DNA from: Solwaraspora sp. WMMD792
GTDB taxonomy: Bacteria; Actinomycetota; Actinomycetes; Mycobacteriales; Micromonosporaceae
Assembly (NCBI RefSeq): GCF_029626105.1
Contig: NZ_JARUBH010000009.1
Span: 4,588,001-4,652,000 of the forward strand
Reading direction: 5' to 3'
Length of the DNA: 64,000 bases
The translations under genes were made by a program, and so were the position numbers. This document shows, in pieces, positions 45,059 through 53,610 of this stretch. How positions within the stretch are numbered: position 1 is the stretch's first letter; each line of letters starts with the position of its first letter. The notes beneath the pieces are model-generated. The model was not told the origin of the DNA. It worked only from the letters and a program-made list of their open reading frames with translations, and did no database searches.

Positions 45059-45517
45059 TTACGGTGCACGACTCGCACCTGCGCGGCGGTTGCGGTACAG
45101 GACATGTCCGCAGGCCGCGCCGAGGACCAGCTCGGCGACGGCAGCGGCGATCAGATTGGTGGCCGGCATCCCGTCCAGTGCGATGCTGAGCAGCCGGGAC
45201 AGCCCGTACGCCAGATAGACGGTCGCGCCGATCAGTGCCGCGGCGAAGGTCAACCGGCGGACGAACGCCCCGAGGGTGACCAGGATCCCGGTGGCCAGCA
45301 GCGCCCCGCCGGCCGCGCGGATCTCGCTGAGCAGGCTGCTGTTGCCGGCGAAGTCGATGCCGTTGCCGGCGTGGAAGGTGTCCGGTGTGGTCAGGACCGC
45401 GCCGCCGATACCGACCACGACCAGGCCGGCGACGACGAGAATCACCTTCTGACTGCGGCTGCCGGTGCGGGTGTTGGTGTGGGGCGCCTCCGGCACCGGG
45501 CCGGCGACGGTGGTCAC
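45059..45517 (-). CDS. DUF4345 family membrane protein
   Basis: A 152-residue protein with four hydrophobic helices and SSLLSEIRAAGGALLATGIL plus VYLAYGLSRLLSIALDGMPA, the DUF4345 signature. The GTG start at 45517 overlaps the stop of the NAD(P)-binding gene (GTGA), so the two are an operon. The function of the family is unknown. An upstream in-frame ATG at 45526 is possible. Confidence 0.85.
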   Translation of the reverse strand: MTTVAGPVPEAPHTNTRTGSRSQKVILVVAGLVVVGIGGAVLTTPDTFHAGNGIDFAGNSSLLSEIRAAGGALLATGILVTLGAFVRRLTFAAALIGATVYLAYGLSRLLSIALDGMPATNLIAAAVAELVLGAACGHVLYRNRRAGASRAP

Positions 45518-46335
45518 TGCTGCCACGCCCCGGCGGCGGCCGCCTGCCGGCAGAAGGCGGCGAAGTCCCGCGGCGCGCGGCCCAGCGCCCGCTCGACGCC
45601 GTCACCGAGCGAGGCGTTACGCCCGTCGAACACCTCGACGCACAGGTCGGTGAGCAGCCGCGCGTAGTCCGGACCGACCTGCGACACCAGGGCGAGATGA
45701 AACTGCTCGGCGGTGACCGGCAGGTAGCCGACGGCCCGGCCGCTGGCCGCGGCGATCTCCGCCGCCGCCTGCGCGAACGTGAGCAGGCGTGGCCCGGTGA
45801 CGTCGTACGTCCGGCCGTCGTGCCGGCGGTCGGTGAGCAGCGCCACCGCGACGTCGGCGACGTCGTCGACGTCCACGAACGGCTCGGCCACCTCGCCAGC
45901 GGGCAGGGCCACCGTCCCGGCCAGGATTGGGCCGAGCAGGTGTCCTTCGGTGAAGTTCTGGTTGAACCAGCTGGCCCGCACGATGCCGTAGGTCAGCCCG
46001 GAACTGGCGACGATCGCCTCACAGCGGCCGGCGTTGGTCTCGCCCCGACCGGAGAGCAGGACCAGTTTGCGGACACCAGCGTCGCGGGCGGCGGCGGTGA
46101 ACTTTTCGACCACGGTGGGCGCTTCGGGTGCGGCGAGGTCCGGCGAGTACGACAGGTACACGGCGTCCACCCCGCGCAGCGCGGCGGGCCAACTGGCCGG
46201 CTCCGCCCACTGGAACGGCTGCTCGCCCTGGCGGCTGGCCCGGACCACGGGGTGGCCGAGTGTGGTGAGCTGGTCGGCGATGCGCCGGCCGGTCTTGCCG
46301 GTCGCCCCGGTGACGAGCACTGACGGTCGTGACAT
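45514..46335 (-). CDS. NmrA-like NAD(P)H-binding protein
   Basis: A 273-residue Rossmann-fold protein. SVLVTGATGKTGRRIADQLT gives the GxxGxxG cofactor loop. FVDVDDVADVAVALLTDRRH and YDVTGPRLLTFAQAAAEIAA match NmrA/ergot-type reductases in the atypical SDR class. Start ATG at 46335. It is divergent from an AraC gene 253 bp away that probably controls it, and it overlaps DUF4345. It may act as a redox sensor or quinone/NADPH reductase; the substrate is unknown. Confidence 0.87.
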   Translation of the reverse strand: MSRPSVLVTGATGKTGRRIADQLTTLGHPVVRASRQGEQPFQWAEPASWPAALRGVDAVYLSYSPDLAAPEAPTVVEKFTAAARDAGVRKLVLLSGRGETNAGRCEAIVASSGLTYGIVRASWFNQNFTEGHLLGPILAGTVALPAGEVAEPFVDVDDVADVAVALLTDRRHDGRTYDVTGPRLLTFAQAAAEIAAASGRAVGYLPVTAEQFHLALVSQVGPDYARLLTDLCVEVFDGRNASLGDGVERALGRAPRDFAAFCRQAAAAGAWQQ

Positions 46336-46588
46336 GGCGTGGAACTCCCGTTCGGTCTGAAGTGTCGTGGACGGCCTTCTACCGCCCACTGCTGGCCACC
46401 GCCCGGATCGGCGAATCGTCCGACTCGGGCAGGTGATGTCTTGACGACCAGCCTGCCGGGGTGTCTTCGGCGGAACAATGATCCTGATTCCTGATTTCTT
46501 TGCTCATCGTCCAGACCAGTGGACGTTCGGCATACTCTCCGGGAAGCTGGGCAGGGTGTGGACGACACCCAGCTGCGCGATCCCGGCG

Positions 46589-47530
46589 ATGAGCGACCCG
46601 CTCGGCGAGACCCTGCACATGTTCCGGCTGACCGGCACCCTCTACTGCCGGGCCGAGCTGACCGCCCCGTGGGGCATCGACGTGCCGGCCCTGCCGGGCT
46701 GTATGACGTTGCAGGTCGTCACCGCCGGCCGGTGCTGGCTGGAGGTGGGCGACGCCCAGCCGTACCTGATCGGGCCGGGCAGTCTGACGCTGATCCCGGA
46801 CGGTGTCCCGCACCGGTTCCGCAGCGCCCCGGCCGCATCGACGCGGCCGTTGTTCGACATCCCGGTGCAGCAGCTCAGCGAGCGCTACGAGATCATGCGG
46901 CACGGGGGCGGCGGCGAGCTCACCCAGGTGACGTACGCGGTGCTGCGCCCGGACCACGTCGCCGCCCGGCGGCTGATCGCCCAGCTGCCACCGGTGCTGC
47001 ATCTCGACCGGTTCGACGACGACGAGTCGGGGTGGCTGCACAGCACGTTGCGGCTGGTCACCCGGGAGGCACAGGCGCTGCGACCGGGCGGTGAGACGAT
47101 GCTGACCCGGCTGGCCGACGTACTGGTGATCCAGGCCATCCGGTCCTGGTTGGACGCCGCTCCGGAGGCGCGCCAGGGTTGGCTGGCCGCGCTCCGCGAC
47201 GACCAGATCGGCCGGGCGCTGACCGCACTGCACCGCGAGCCGGACCGGGACTGGACGGTCGGCACCCTGGCTCAGCAGGCCGGCATGTCCCGGTCGGCGT
47301 TCGCCGCCCGGTTCACCGAGCTGGTCGGTGAACCGGTGATCCGCTACCTGGCGACCTGGCGGCTGCAGCTGGCCCACGACCATCTGCAGCGCTGCGCAGA
47401 CCCGCTGCCGGTGGTCGCCCGCCGGTTCGGCTATCAGTCGGAGGCCGCGTTCTGCCGGGCCTTCAAACGGGCGTACGGGGTTGCGCCGGGCCAGGTCCGT
47501 CGGGAACGGCGCGGCGCCGGGAACGACTGA
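46589..47530 (+). CDS. AraC family regulator with cupin sensor domain
   Basis: A 313-residue protein with an N-terminal cupin-like sensor (TLYCRAELTAPWGIDVPALP, VGDAQPYLIGPGSLTLIPDG) and a C-terminal AraC pair of HTH motifs (VGTLAQQAGMSRSAFAARFT, PVVARRFGYQSEAAFCRAFK). It belongs to the cupin_6 group of AraC proteins. The start codon has a weak ribosome binding site. It is divergent from the NmrA-like/DUF4345 operon, its probable target. The ligand is unknown. Confidence 0.9.
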   Translation: MSDPLGETLHMFRLTGTLYCRAELTAPWGIDVPALPGCMTLQVVTAGRCWLEVGDAQPYLIGPGSLTLIPDGVPHRFRSAPAASTRPLFDIPVQQLSERYEIMRHGGGGELTQVTYAVLRPDHVAARRLIAQLPPVLHLDRFDDDESGWLHSTLRLVTREAQALRPGGETMLTRLADVLVIQAIRSWLDAAPEARQGWLAALRDDQIGRALTALHREPDRDWTVGTLAQQAGMSRSAFAARFTELVGEPVIRYLATWRLQLAHDHLQRCADPLPVVARRFGYQSEAAFCRAFKRAYGVAPGQVRRERRGAGND

Positions 47531-47573
47531 CCCGGCCAGCGGCCGCCGTCCGGTGAACCGGCACACTGGGCGG

Positions 47574-48344
47574 ATGGCACATCTGCGGGTCGACTTCTAC
47601 TCCGACGTGCTGGAGCAGGCCACCTCGATGACCGTCCTGCTACCCCAGCACACCAGGACCCGGATCGGCGCTCCGGCGCGGGCCGGCGACACCGATTCCC
47701 CGGTGCTCTATCTGCTGCACGGGCTCACCGACGATGCCACCGCGTGGACCCGGTACAGCTCCATCGAGCGGTACGCCGAGGAGCGCGGCCTGGCCGTGGT
47801 GATGCCCCAGGTGCACCGCAGCATGTACGCCGACGAGGTGCACGGAGCACCGTTCTGGACGTTCCTGTCCACCGAACTGCCGGCCGTGGTCGACTCGTTC
47901 TTCCGGGTCTCCCGGCGGCGGGAGGACACCTTCGTCGCGGGCCTGTCGATGGGCGGGTACGGGGCGTTGCGCTGGGCGCTGCGCCAGCCGCACCGGTTCG
48001 CGGCGGCGGCCAGCCTGTCCGGCGTACTCGACGTGGCCGCCCGCCAGCACGGACCGTCGGTGTCCGCCACCGACCCGCTGATGCGGCGGGTCTTCGGCGA
48101 GCAGGACATCGCCGGCAGCGACGACGACCTGCTCGCGGTGCTCGACCGGGCCGACCCGGCGGCGTTGCCGCAGCTCTGGCTGTGCTGCGGCACTGAGGAC
48201 GTGCTGTACCCGGACAACGTCCGGTTCCGCGACGCCTGCGTGGCCCGGGGTGTTCCACTCACCGTCGACTTCGAAGCCGGTGACCACGTGTGGAGCTACT
48301 GGGACGCCAAGATCCGGGACGTACTCGCCTGGCTGCCGCTGTGA
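47574..48344 (+). CDS. esterase (S-formylglutathione hydrolase-like)
   Basis: A 256-residue alpha/beta-hydrolase of the esterase D/tributyrin esterase group: YLLHGLTDDATAW, nucleophile GLSMGGYGA (Ser about 123), and Asp and His in the C-terminal half (CCGTEDVLYPDN; AGDHVWSYWDAK). It has no signal peptide. Such enzymes split short acyl esters or acyl thioesters. The stop overlaps the start of the downstream hypothetical gene (GTGA). Confidence 0.88.
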   Translation: MAHLRVDFYSDVLEQATSMTVLLPQHTRTRIGAPARAGDTDSPVLYLLHGLTDDATAWTRYSSIERYAEERGLAVVMPQVHRSMYADEVHGAPFWTFLSTELPAVVDSFFRVSRRREDTFVAGLSMGGYGALRWALRQPHRFAAAASLSGVLDVAARQHGPSVSATDPLMRRVFGEQDIAGSDDDLLAVLDRADPAALPQLWLCCGTEDVLYPDNVRFRDACVARGVPLTVDFEAGDHVWSYWDAKIRDVLAWLPL

Positions 48345-48901
48345 CCGATGGCACCGACGCGGCGCGAGTGGCCGCCGGGCTGGACGATCAGTTGGCCACG
48401 CTGACCTTCACCGATCTCGGCACCGAACAGGTCACCAGGACGATCATCGACGCCGTGGTGCGGTGGGGTAACGAGCAGGGCTGGCGGGTGTACCGGCGGG
48501 CAGCCAGCGTACTGCCGCTGCCGCCGCCGATGCACGGCCGGCACTCGGTCGTCGACGTGGCCTGCGCCCGGCCCGACGCGCCGCCGCTGGTGGTCGAGGT
48601 GGACCACACCGACCGGCACCGTACGGTGGAGAAACTGCTCGCCGAAGCTGCCGCTGGTCGGGTGGCGATCTGGGTCCGATGGGGCAGCCGTGGCTTCACC
48701 GCCCCGCCCGAGCCGGTGCGGATGGTCACCCTGCCGGTCACCGTCCGGACGACCACGGCACGATCGGGCGTACGGTTGTTCAGCCGGCAGCCGGAGCGGC
48801 CGTTGGCGCCGCCCAGTCACCGGCCCGGCCCAGTGGCTGCGGCCGGGCCTCCGTCGTCCCTGTTCGACCCGGCCGACGGAGCGCCGCCCGCTGGCGGCTG
48901 A
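48341..48901 (+). CDS. hypothetical protein
   Basis: A 186-residue protein with GTG start overlapping the esterase stop. Its core (about 70-115) reads SVVDVACARPDAPPLVVEVD, then HTDRHRTVEKLLAEAAAGRV; this loosely recalls PD-(D/E)xK nuclease folds, but the EVD does not fit the usual ExK, so no function is assigned. The C-terminal 40 residues are Pro/Gly-rich and disordered. Confidence 0.65.
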   Translation: MTDGTDAARVAAGLDDQLATLTFTDLGTEQVTRTIIDAVVRWGNEQGWRVYRRAASVLPLPPPMHGRHSVVDVACARPDAPPLVVEVDHTDRHRTVEKLLAEAAAGRVAIWVRWGSRGFTAPPEPVRMVTLPVTVRTTTARSGVRLFSRQPERPLAPPSHRPGPVAAAGPPSSLFDPADGAPPAGG

Positions 48902-49200
48902 CCGTCTGGCGGGGCGGACCGGGTGGCCGGATCTTCCCGCTGCGGGCGTCGGAGCCGTCCCCGCTGCGGGTACCGGAGCCATCCCCGTTGTCCACGCGCT
49001 GACCACGTGAACCGGTCCCGGCACCCACAGATCGGGACACGGAGGCACGGCGGCTCACGCCCTTCCGCGCAGGAGCGGACCACGCCGGATCTCGCTGCGA
49101 CCAGTCTCGGCCACCGTGAACGTCCGCAAAAGTCGCATCGCGTGACAGAATCTGGTGCTGATGTCACGGCGAGGACAAGGTGACTCGCTCAGGAAGGACG
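48902..49200. other. gene-free spacer with short repeats
   Basis: 299 bp with no credible gene. Near 48948-49000 the words GGAGCCGTCCCCGCTGCGGGTACC and GGAGCCATCCCCGTTG are variants of one repeat. The AGGAAGGACG at the right end is the ribosome binding site of the next gene. Confidence 0.45.
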
Positions 49201-50175
49201 GTGACATCCGTGTCCGCTGTGGAGGTCAAGTCGGAGCTGCGCACCCTGCGGGCCGGTCGCGGCGTGTCGGCACCTGATCTGTCCGGTCGGCTCGGCGACC
49301 ACCTGCGTACGCTCTGCGGCAACAGTGCGGTGAACCGCGACGACGAGCCCGCCGAGTTGCGCGAGCGGGTGATAGCCGAGCTGAACAGCCAGGTCCGACG
49401 CCTACCGGACGACATGGCGCTGGCAGCGCGGGTCGCGCTGGGGCTGCACCCGCAGGCGCAGGACGCGCACTTCCGTGGCCGGGTCGCCTGGCTGGCCCGA
49501 CGGCTGGGTCGCGAAGACCGGACCGCGCTGCGCCGGATCAACGAAGCGGAAGTGCTGCTGGCCGAGGCGATCGGCCAGGAGCTGGGCCGACGCAGCTCCA
49601 GCCCGGTCGGAGCCGGCTGGCACGTCGCCGGGCTGCGGGTGCTGGTCCGGCTGGACACCCCGACGATGGAGGCGTACGAGGAACGGCGGATCGTCGCCGA
49701 CCGGGACGGCGTCGACGAGATCATGCTCGGCATGTCGCTGCCCTGCCCGCCGGGCAGCGACGGGCTCGACATCCGGGCAGACGTGCACTGGGGCGGGCGG
49801 CTGATCAGACACGAACGACCGCTGCCGCAGCGGTCACAGTTGGTCATCGGCCTGCCCCGGCCACTCGACGCCGGTGAGTCGTGCGACTTCAGTGTGGTCA
49901 CTCGACTGGGTCCGAGCCAGATCGCCTCACCGCACTACGTGCTGACGGCCACCCGACGGTGCCGACGGTTCGAGCTGCGAGTGAGATTCGACCCGGACCG
50001 GTTGCCCAAGTGGGTGCGGCGGGTGACCGGGGAGCCCGTTCGGTTACTGGACACACCGCAGCCCGGCAGCGAACTGCTGCAGCCGGACGCGGTCGGCGAG
50101 GTCTACACGGATTTCGACGATCCGGAACTGTATCTCGCGTACGGCATCCAGTGGTTTCCGGCACTTCAGCCGTGA
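49201..50175 (+). CDS. conserved actinobacterial protein, unknown function
   Basis: A 324-residue soluble protein. The N-terminal part (about 1-140) is helical with SELRTLRAGRGVSAPDLSGR and LALGLHPQAQDAHFRGRVAW, similar in style to N-terminal regions of actinomycete regulator-like proteins. The C-terminal half is beta-rich with no known motif. The start may be GTG at 49201 or 49210. No helix-turn-helix can be assigned with confidence. Confidence 0.6.
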   Translation: MTSVSAVEVKSELRTLRAGRGVSAPDLSGRLGDHLRTLCGNSAVNRDDEPAELRERVIAELNSQVRRLPDDMALAARVALGLHPQAQDAHFRGRVAWLARRLGREDRTALRRINEAEVLLAEAIGQELGRRSSSPVGAGWHVAGLRVLVRLDTPTMEAYEERRIVADRDGVDEIMLGMSLPCPPGSDGLDIRADVHWGGRLIRHERPLPQRSQLVIGLPRPLDAGESCDFSVVTRLGPSQIASPHYVLTATRRCRRFELRVRFDPDRLPKWVRRVTGEPVRLLDTPQPGSELLQPDAVGEVYTDFDDPELYLAYGIQWFPALQP

Positions 50176-50956
50176 CGCAGGATCGGAACGGTCGAAACGG
50201 GTCAGTCGGTCTCCATCACGCATCACCTCCGCTGACGTCGACAGGCAGAATCCGACGGAACTGCCATTGGCAGACAGCGATCGACGGCGACTCTCCGGAC
50301 GGTGCCGGGAATCGCGCCGATCAGACGGGACAGGTAGTGGTTGGTCGACAACGGTTGCCCGGCATAGGCCCGGCAAGTGCCGGTAGCCGACGCCAGGCGG
50401 TCGGGTCCCGACCAGGGTGTGACGCTGGCCGGGGTCTGCACACAGATGGACTGCACCGCGGACCGGCTGGGCCGGGCGGCGGACACGGACACCAGGAACG
50501 TCGCGCAACGCGACGAACCGCTGATTCCTCGTGGCCGGCTTTCCGGCCACCGATAGGTCAGTTACCGCTGACCGAGGCTACGACAGCGCGATCTGGCCGG
50601 CACGGCCGTCGACCGCCAGGCGAAACAGCGTCGAATCGCTGGGCCGGGTCGTCGGACAATGAATGCATCGGGCAATGAATGCACGTGGCTCAAGGTTAAT
50701 CATGATCTGTCTCCCCGTGAGTCGCCGTACAGTAACCTTATCACCGCCCGCCAAGTTTGCCATCGTAAATACGGCGACAACCTGGTCACAGTCCTCTGTC
50801 CACAAGGCTGGCCGGTCCGGACAGGCCGGTCGGTCCGGGCGACATCTGATAACCTCGCCGCAGCGTCGCGTGCCGGTGGCAGTCCGTGTCAGGCATGGAG
50901 GCGCCGGACCGAAGGGAGCACGACGATGACAAGCGTCGTCCCTTCGCCCTCCACAA
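50176..50956. other. 781-bp region without convincing gene
   Basis: The left part is ordinary GC-rich DNA with only short reading frames of atypical composition; the best, minus strand 50223-50492, has no ribosome binding site or homologue I recognise. Around 50650-50790 the composition is AT-richer, consistent with a promoter. At 50926 a short 12-codon reading frame with GGGAGC upstream ends inside the start of the hemerythrin gene. Confidence 0.5.
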
Positions 50957-51427
50957 GTGAGTGAGGGCGACGAAGCCAGGCTGGTGGCCTGGAGCCGCGA
51001 ACTGCGCGGTGTACACAACCGGCTCCGCGAGGCGCTGACCGTCACCCGGGAGGCGTTGGCCGCCGGCCGGCCGGCGGAGCCGGCGACCCGGGACCTGCTG
51101 CTGTTCTGTCACGGATTCTGCGCCGCCCTGACCGCCCACCATGAGGGCGAGGACGGTCGACTGTTCCCGGCCATCGCCGCACAGCATCCCGAGCTGCACG
51201 ACACGCTACGCAACCTGCGGCAGGACCATTCGATGATCGCGTACCTGCTGACCGGGCTGCAGGCCGCCGTGGCGCGAGCCGCGCCGCCCGCCGAGCTGGA
51301 CCGGCACCTGGACGGCCTGGCCGCGATCATGGAGTCCCACTTCAGGTACGAGGAACGCCAACTGCTCACGGTGCTGGAGACGCTGGCGCTGGACGCGGAT
51401 CCGGGCAGCGTGCTGGGGCCGCTGTAA
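50957..51427 (+). CDS. hemerythrin domain protein
   Basis: A 156-residue helical protein with HGFCAALTAHHEGEDGRLFP, DHSMIAYLL and SHFRYEERQLL, giving the His and Glu ligands of an HHE/hemerythrin di-iron site. Such proteins bind oxygen or sense redox state. The GTG at 50957 has no ribosome binding site; instead a 12-codon reading frame from ATG 50926 with GGGAGC overlaps it. Deleting one copy of a tandem GTGA here would fuse that peptide in frame with this gene, so the true N-terminus may be longer or the locus frameshifted. Confidence 0.88.
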   Translation: MSEGDEARLVAWSRELRGVHNRLREALTVTREALAAGRPAEPATRDLLLFCHGFCAALTAHHEGEDGRLFPAIAAQHPELHDTLRNLRQDHSMIAYLLTGLQAAVARAAPPAELDRHLDGLAAIMESHFRYEERQLLTVLETLALDADPGSVLGPL

Positions 51428-51430
51428 CCC

Positions 51431-51501
51431 GGCCGGTTGGACGCCGGCCGGTTGGACGCCGGCCTGCTGTCGGCCGGCTGCGGCCCGGCCGGCTGGACGC
51501 C
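51431..51501. repeat. GGCCGGTTGGACGCC repeats between convergent genes
   Basis: The 15-bp unit GGCCGGTTGGACGCC occurs exactly at 51431 and 51446, with a variant at 51487 (GGCCGGCTGGACGCC). The block lies between the hemerythrin and TetR stop codons and can form several GC hairpins that may terminate both genes. Confidence 0.7.
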
Positions 51502-51509
51502 GGCGCCCG

Positions 51510-52175
51510 TCAGCTCCGGCCGCCCGGCGGGACCCGACCCCGGCTACGGCGAGCGAGCCGGCCCTGCAACGCCCGACGGGCGACCGGCCCCAGGTCGTCG
51601 ACGACGTCAACCAACACCGCCAACTGTTCCAACGCGGCCAACGCGTCGTCGGCACCGGCCCGGTCGACCCCTTCGTACAGCTCCAAGCCGACGAACCCGG
51701 CGGCGACAGCGCGGGCCAGGCCAGGCGGGTCCGCCAACGCGGCCAACGGCGATCCGGCCAGCACCCGGCGGAGCACCAGCTCGATCTCGTCGGTCCACAG
51801 CCGCAGCGCGGCCGCCGCAGCCGGAGCGAGCCGCCCGTCGGTCTGCGCACCGGCGAGCACCTGGGCCAGCACCGCGAGATTGCCGGCCTGACGTTCCTGC
51901 TCGTGCAGTTCACGGCCCAGGTCGAGCAGTTCGCTGAGGGACCGTACGGCGGCAAACCGGCCCCGGTAGTCGGCCACCCGCTCGGCGGTCGCCGCCTGGC
52001 AGGCCGCGACGAGCAGTTCGTCGAGGGTCCCGAAGTGGTAGAAGACCAGGGCCTGGTTGACCCCGGCGCAGCCGGCGACGGTACGGGCGGACACTCCGGC
52101 GATGCCGTACCGGCGGATCGCCTCCACCGCCCCGTCCATCAACCGTTGCCGGGTGGAGATGGAGGCACTGTTCAT
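51510..52175 (-). CDS. TetR/AcrR family repressor
   Basis: A 221-residue TetR protein. The HTH is GVSARTVAGCAGVNQALVFY followed by HFGTLDELL. Its start overlaps the stop of the DUF4166 gene (ATGA). It is the last gene of a three-gene operon led by an SRPBCC protein whose promoter contains two TTGAGC palindromes, so autorepression is likely. Confidence 0.9.
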   Translation of the reverse strand: MNSASISTRQRLMDGAVEAIRRYGIAGVSARTVAGCAGVNQALVFYHFGTLDELLVAACQAATAERVADYRGRFAAVRSLSELLDLGRELHEQERQAGNLAVLAQVLAGAQTDGRLAPAAAAALRLWTDEIELVLRRVLAGSPLAALADPPGLARAVAAGFVGLELYEGVDRAGADDALAALEQLAVLVDVVDDLGPVARRALQGRLARRSRGRVPPGGRS

Positions 52176-52843
52176 ACCCGGGCATCCTCCCGCAGGGGGC
52201 GTACCGCGGCGGGTACCGGGGCCGTCCCCGTGTCCACGTACTGTGCCGTGAACCGGCCCCGGTACCCGAAGACCGGGCCGAGGAAGCGGTTGGTCACCCG
52301 TACCTCGATCCGGAAACACCCGTCGGAGCCGTCCCACCACTCGTGCACCTCGGCGCAGCCGGACAGAGCGCGGGGAAAACGCCGGCCGGCGTAGCGCTGC
52401 TCGCCGGTACGGATCACCAGCCCGCCGCGCCGGTCGACGGCGAGACTCAGCAGCACCGCGTAGTGCTGATGGGTTCCGAGATAGTCCACGATGGCCGACC
52501 GGGCCGGGCTGTAGACCATCGTCGCGTCGAACCGACGGCGGCGGTGCGCGGCGACGTCGAAGGTGCGGACGAAGCTGACCGTCTCCCGGCCGAAGCTGTC
52601 CCGGTACGCGTAGTTGCCGATGCTGAACGGAACGTCGGTGCCCTGCTCGGGAAAGAGGATGTGGCGGGTCGCGCCGAGGTGCAGCAACGGCACGGTGACC
52701 GCCCGGCCGTGCCAGATCCGGTCCATCACCCCGGTGCCGACGCAGCCGGTGGACTGCTCGCTGCTGATCCCGAAGCGTTGCCGCAGTCGCGGGTGCAGCC
52801 GGTGGAAGTCGTCGCCGAGCGCCTGCTGGAAGATCGAGGTCAC
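52172..52843 (-). CDS. DUF4166 domain-containing protein
   Basis: A 223-residue protein starting at a GTG that overlaps the SRPBCC gene stop. The DUF4166 pattern is visible: SIFQQALGDDFHRLHPRLRQ, MDRIWHGRAVTVPLLHLGA, FVRTFDV and GRFTAQYVDTG at the C-terminus. The family is of unknown biochemical function and often occurs next to lipid- or polyketide-like (SRPBCC) proteins. It is translationally coupled on both sides in the operon. Confidence 0.87.
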   Translation of the reverse strand: MTSIFQQALGDDFHRLHPRLRQRFGISSEQSTGCVGTGVMDRIWHGRAVTVPLLHLGATRHILFPEQGTDVPFSIGNYAYRDSFGRETVSFVRTFDVAAHRRRRFDATMVYSPARSAIVDYLGTHQHYAVLLSLAVDRRGGLVIRTGEQRYAGRRFPRALSGCAEVHEWWDGSDGCFRIEVRVTNRFLGPVFGYRGRFTAQYVDTGTAPVPAAVRPLREDARV

Positions 52844-53508
52844 CGGGGCACCGCCCGGGTCGCGTGGACGGTGGTGGTCCGCCGGTAGCGGCGCGGCCGG
52901 CACCGTCGGGCCGCCGGTGTGCCGGGCAGTGGCGGCACGAGCGCGACCAGCGGTACGGCCAGCAGCGCCAGCCGGTGATCGAGTGCGGCGGCGGCGACCA
53001 CCAGGGTGAGCCGGGCCGCGACCTCGGCGAGTGCCCGGTCGCGGCCGCGCTCCGGCGGTACGCCGTGCTCCAGCCACAGTCGCAGCCGGTCGAACGACCA
53101 GGCGGTGGCCCAGCCGAAGGCGGGGCGGAAGATCCGGTCGGCCACCGGGCCGAGGCGACCCCACCCGGGCGTGTAGTCGTAGCCGGTCCAGAACCGGACG
53201 CCGTCAGGGGTCGGCTGATAGCGCCAGAAGCCGTGGCCGGCACGGATCAGCGACAGCCGGTGGTCGCAGGTGAACCGCAACGCGGAGGCAGCGGAGCCGT
53301 CCGGCCGGCGGCGCTCGCCGGTGGACTGTCCGGTACCGGCGACGGTCAGGCCGGGTAGCAGCCGGGTGGCGTACCGGAACCGCCCCTGCGACCCGTACGG
53401 CTCGATCCGGGTGAAGCGCAGGTCCCACCGGGCGTGCCGGGCCGGGTCCTGGGTGTACCGCCACACCTGGTCGACCGGGGCCTGGATCAGCGTCTCGATG
53501 TACAGCAC
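52840..53508 (-). CDS. SRPBCC family protein
   Basis: A 222-residue protein with the START/polyketide-cyclase-like ligand pocket fold: MLYIETLIQAPVDQVWRYTQ is a typical first strand-helix, and DPARHARWDLRFTRIEPYG continues it. The C-terminal 50 residues are basic and possibly membrane-associated. First gene of an operon with DUF4166 and a TetR repressor. Twin TTGAGC operators precede it. It probably binds a hydrophobic small molecule. Confidence 0.82.
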   Translation of the reverse strand: MLYIETLIQAPVDQVWRYTQDPARHARWDLRFTRIEPYGSQGRFRYATRLLPGLTVAGTGQSTGERRRPDGSAASALRFTCDHRLSLIRAGHGFWRYQPTPDGVRFWTGYDYTPGWGRLGPVADRIFRPAFGWATAWSFDRLRLWLEHGVPPERGRDRALAEVAARLTLVVAAAALDHRLALLAVPLVALVPPLPGTPAARRCRPRRYRRTTTVHATRAVPR

Positions 53509-53524
53509 ACCAAACCTCCCGGAT

Positions 53525-53540
53525 TTGAGCGAATGCTCAA
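53525..53540. promoter_or_regulatory. TetR operator a upstream of SRPBCC operon
   Basis: TTGAGCGAATGCTCAA has perfect TTGAGC/GCTCAA arms and is 17 bp upstream of the SRPBCC start. Confidence 0.85.
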
Positions 53541-53560
53541 CTGAGAGGTTAGCACGAGTT

Positions 53561-53576
53561 TTGAGCAGTCGCTCAA
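53561..53576. promoter_or_regulatory. TetR operator b upstream of SRPBCC operon
   Basis: TTGAGCAGTCGCTCAA has the same arms as operator a. The two centres are 36 bp apart, so two TetR dimers could bind the promoter. The likely regulator is the TetR gene at 51510. Confidence 0.85.
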
Positions 53577-53610
53577 ATGATCGGTGGCCGCGCTGACCTG
53601 CTGGTGCCGA

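Noticed and set aside
43767-45605. 612-codon minus-strand frame opposite the TPR-like gene
   Set aside because: It spans real genes on both strands and has an Arg-rich shadow composition.
50223-50492. Minus-strand 89-residue frame in the 50-kb gap
   Set aside because: No ribosome binding site, no recognised motif and atypical composition.
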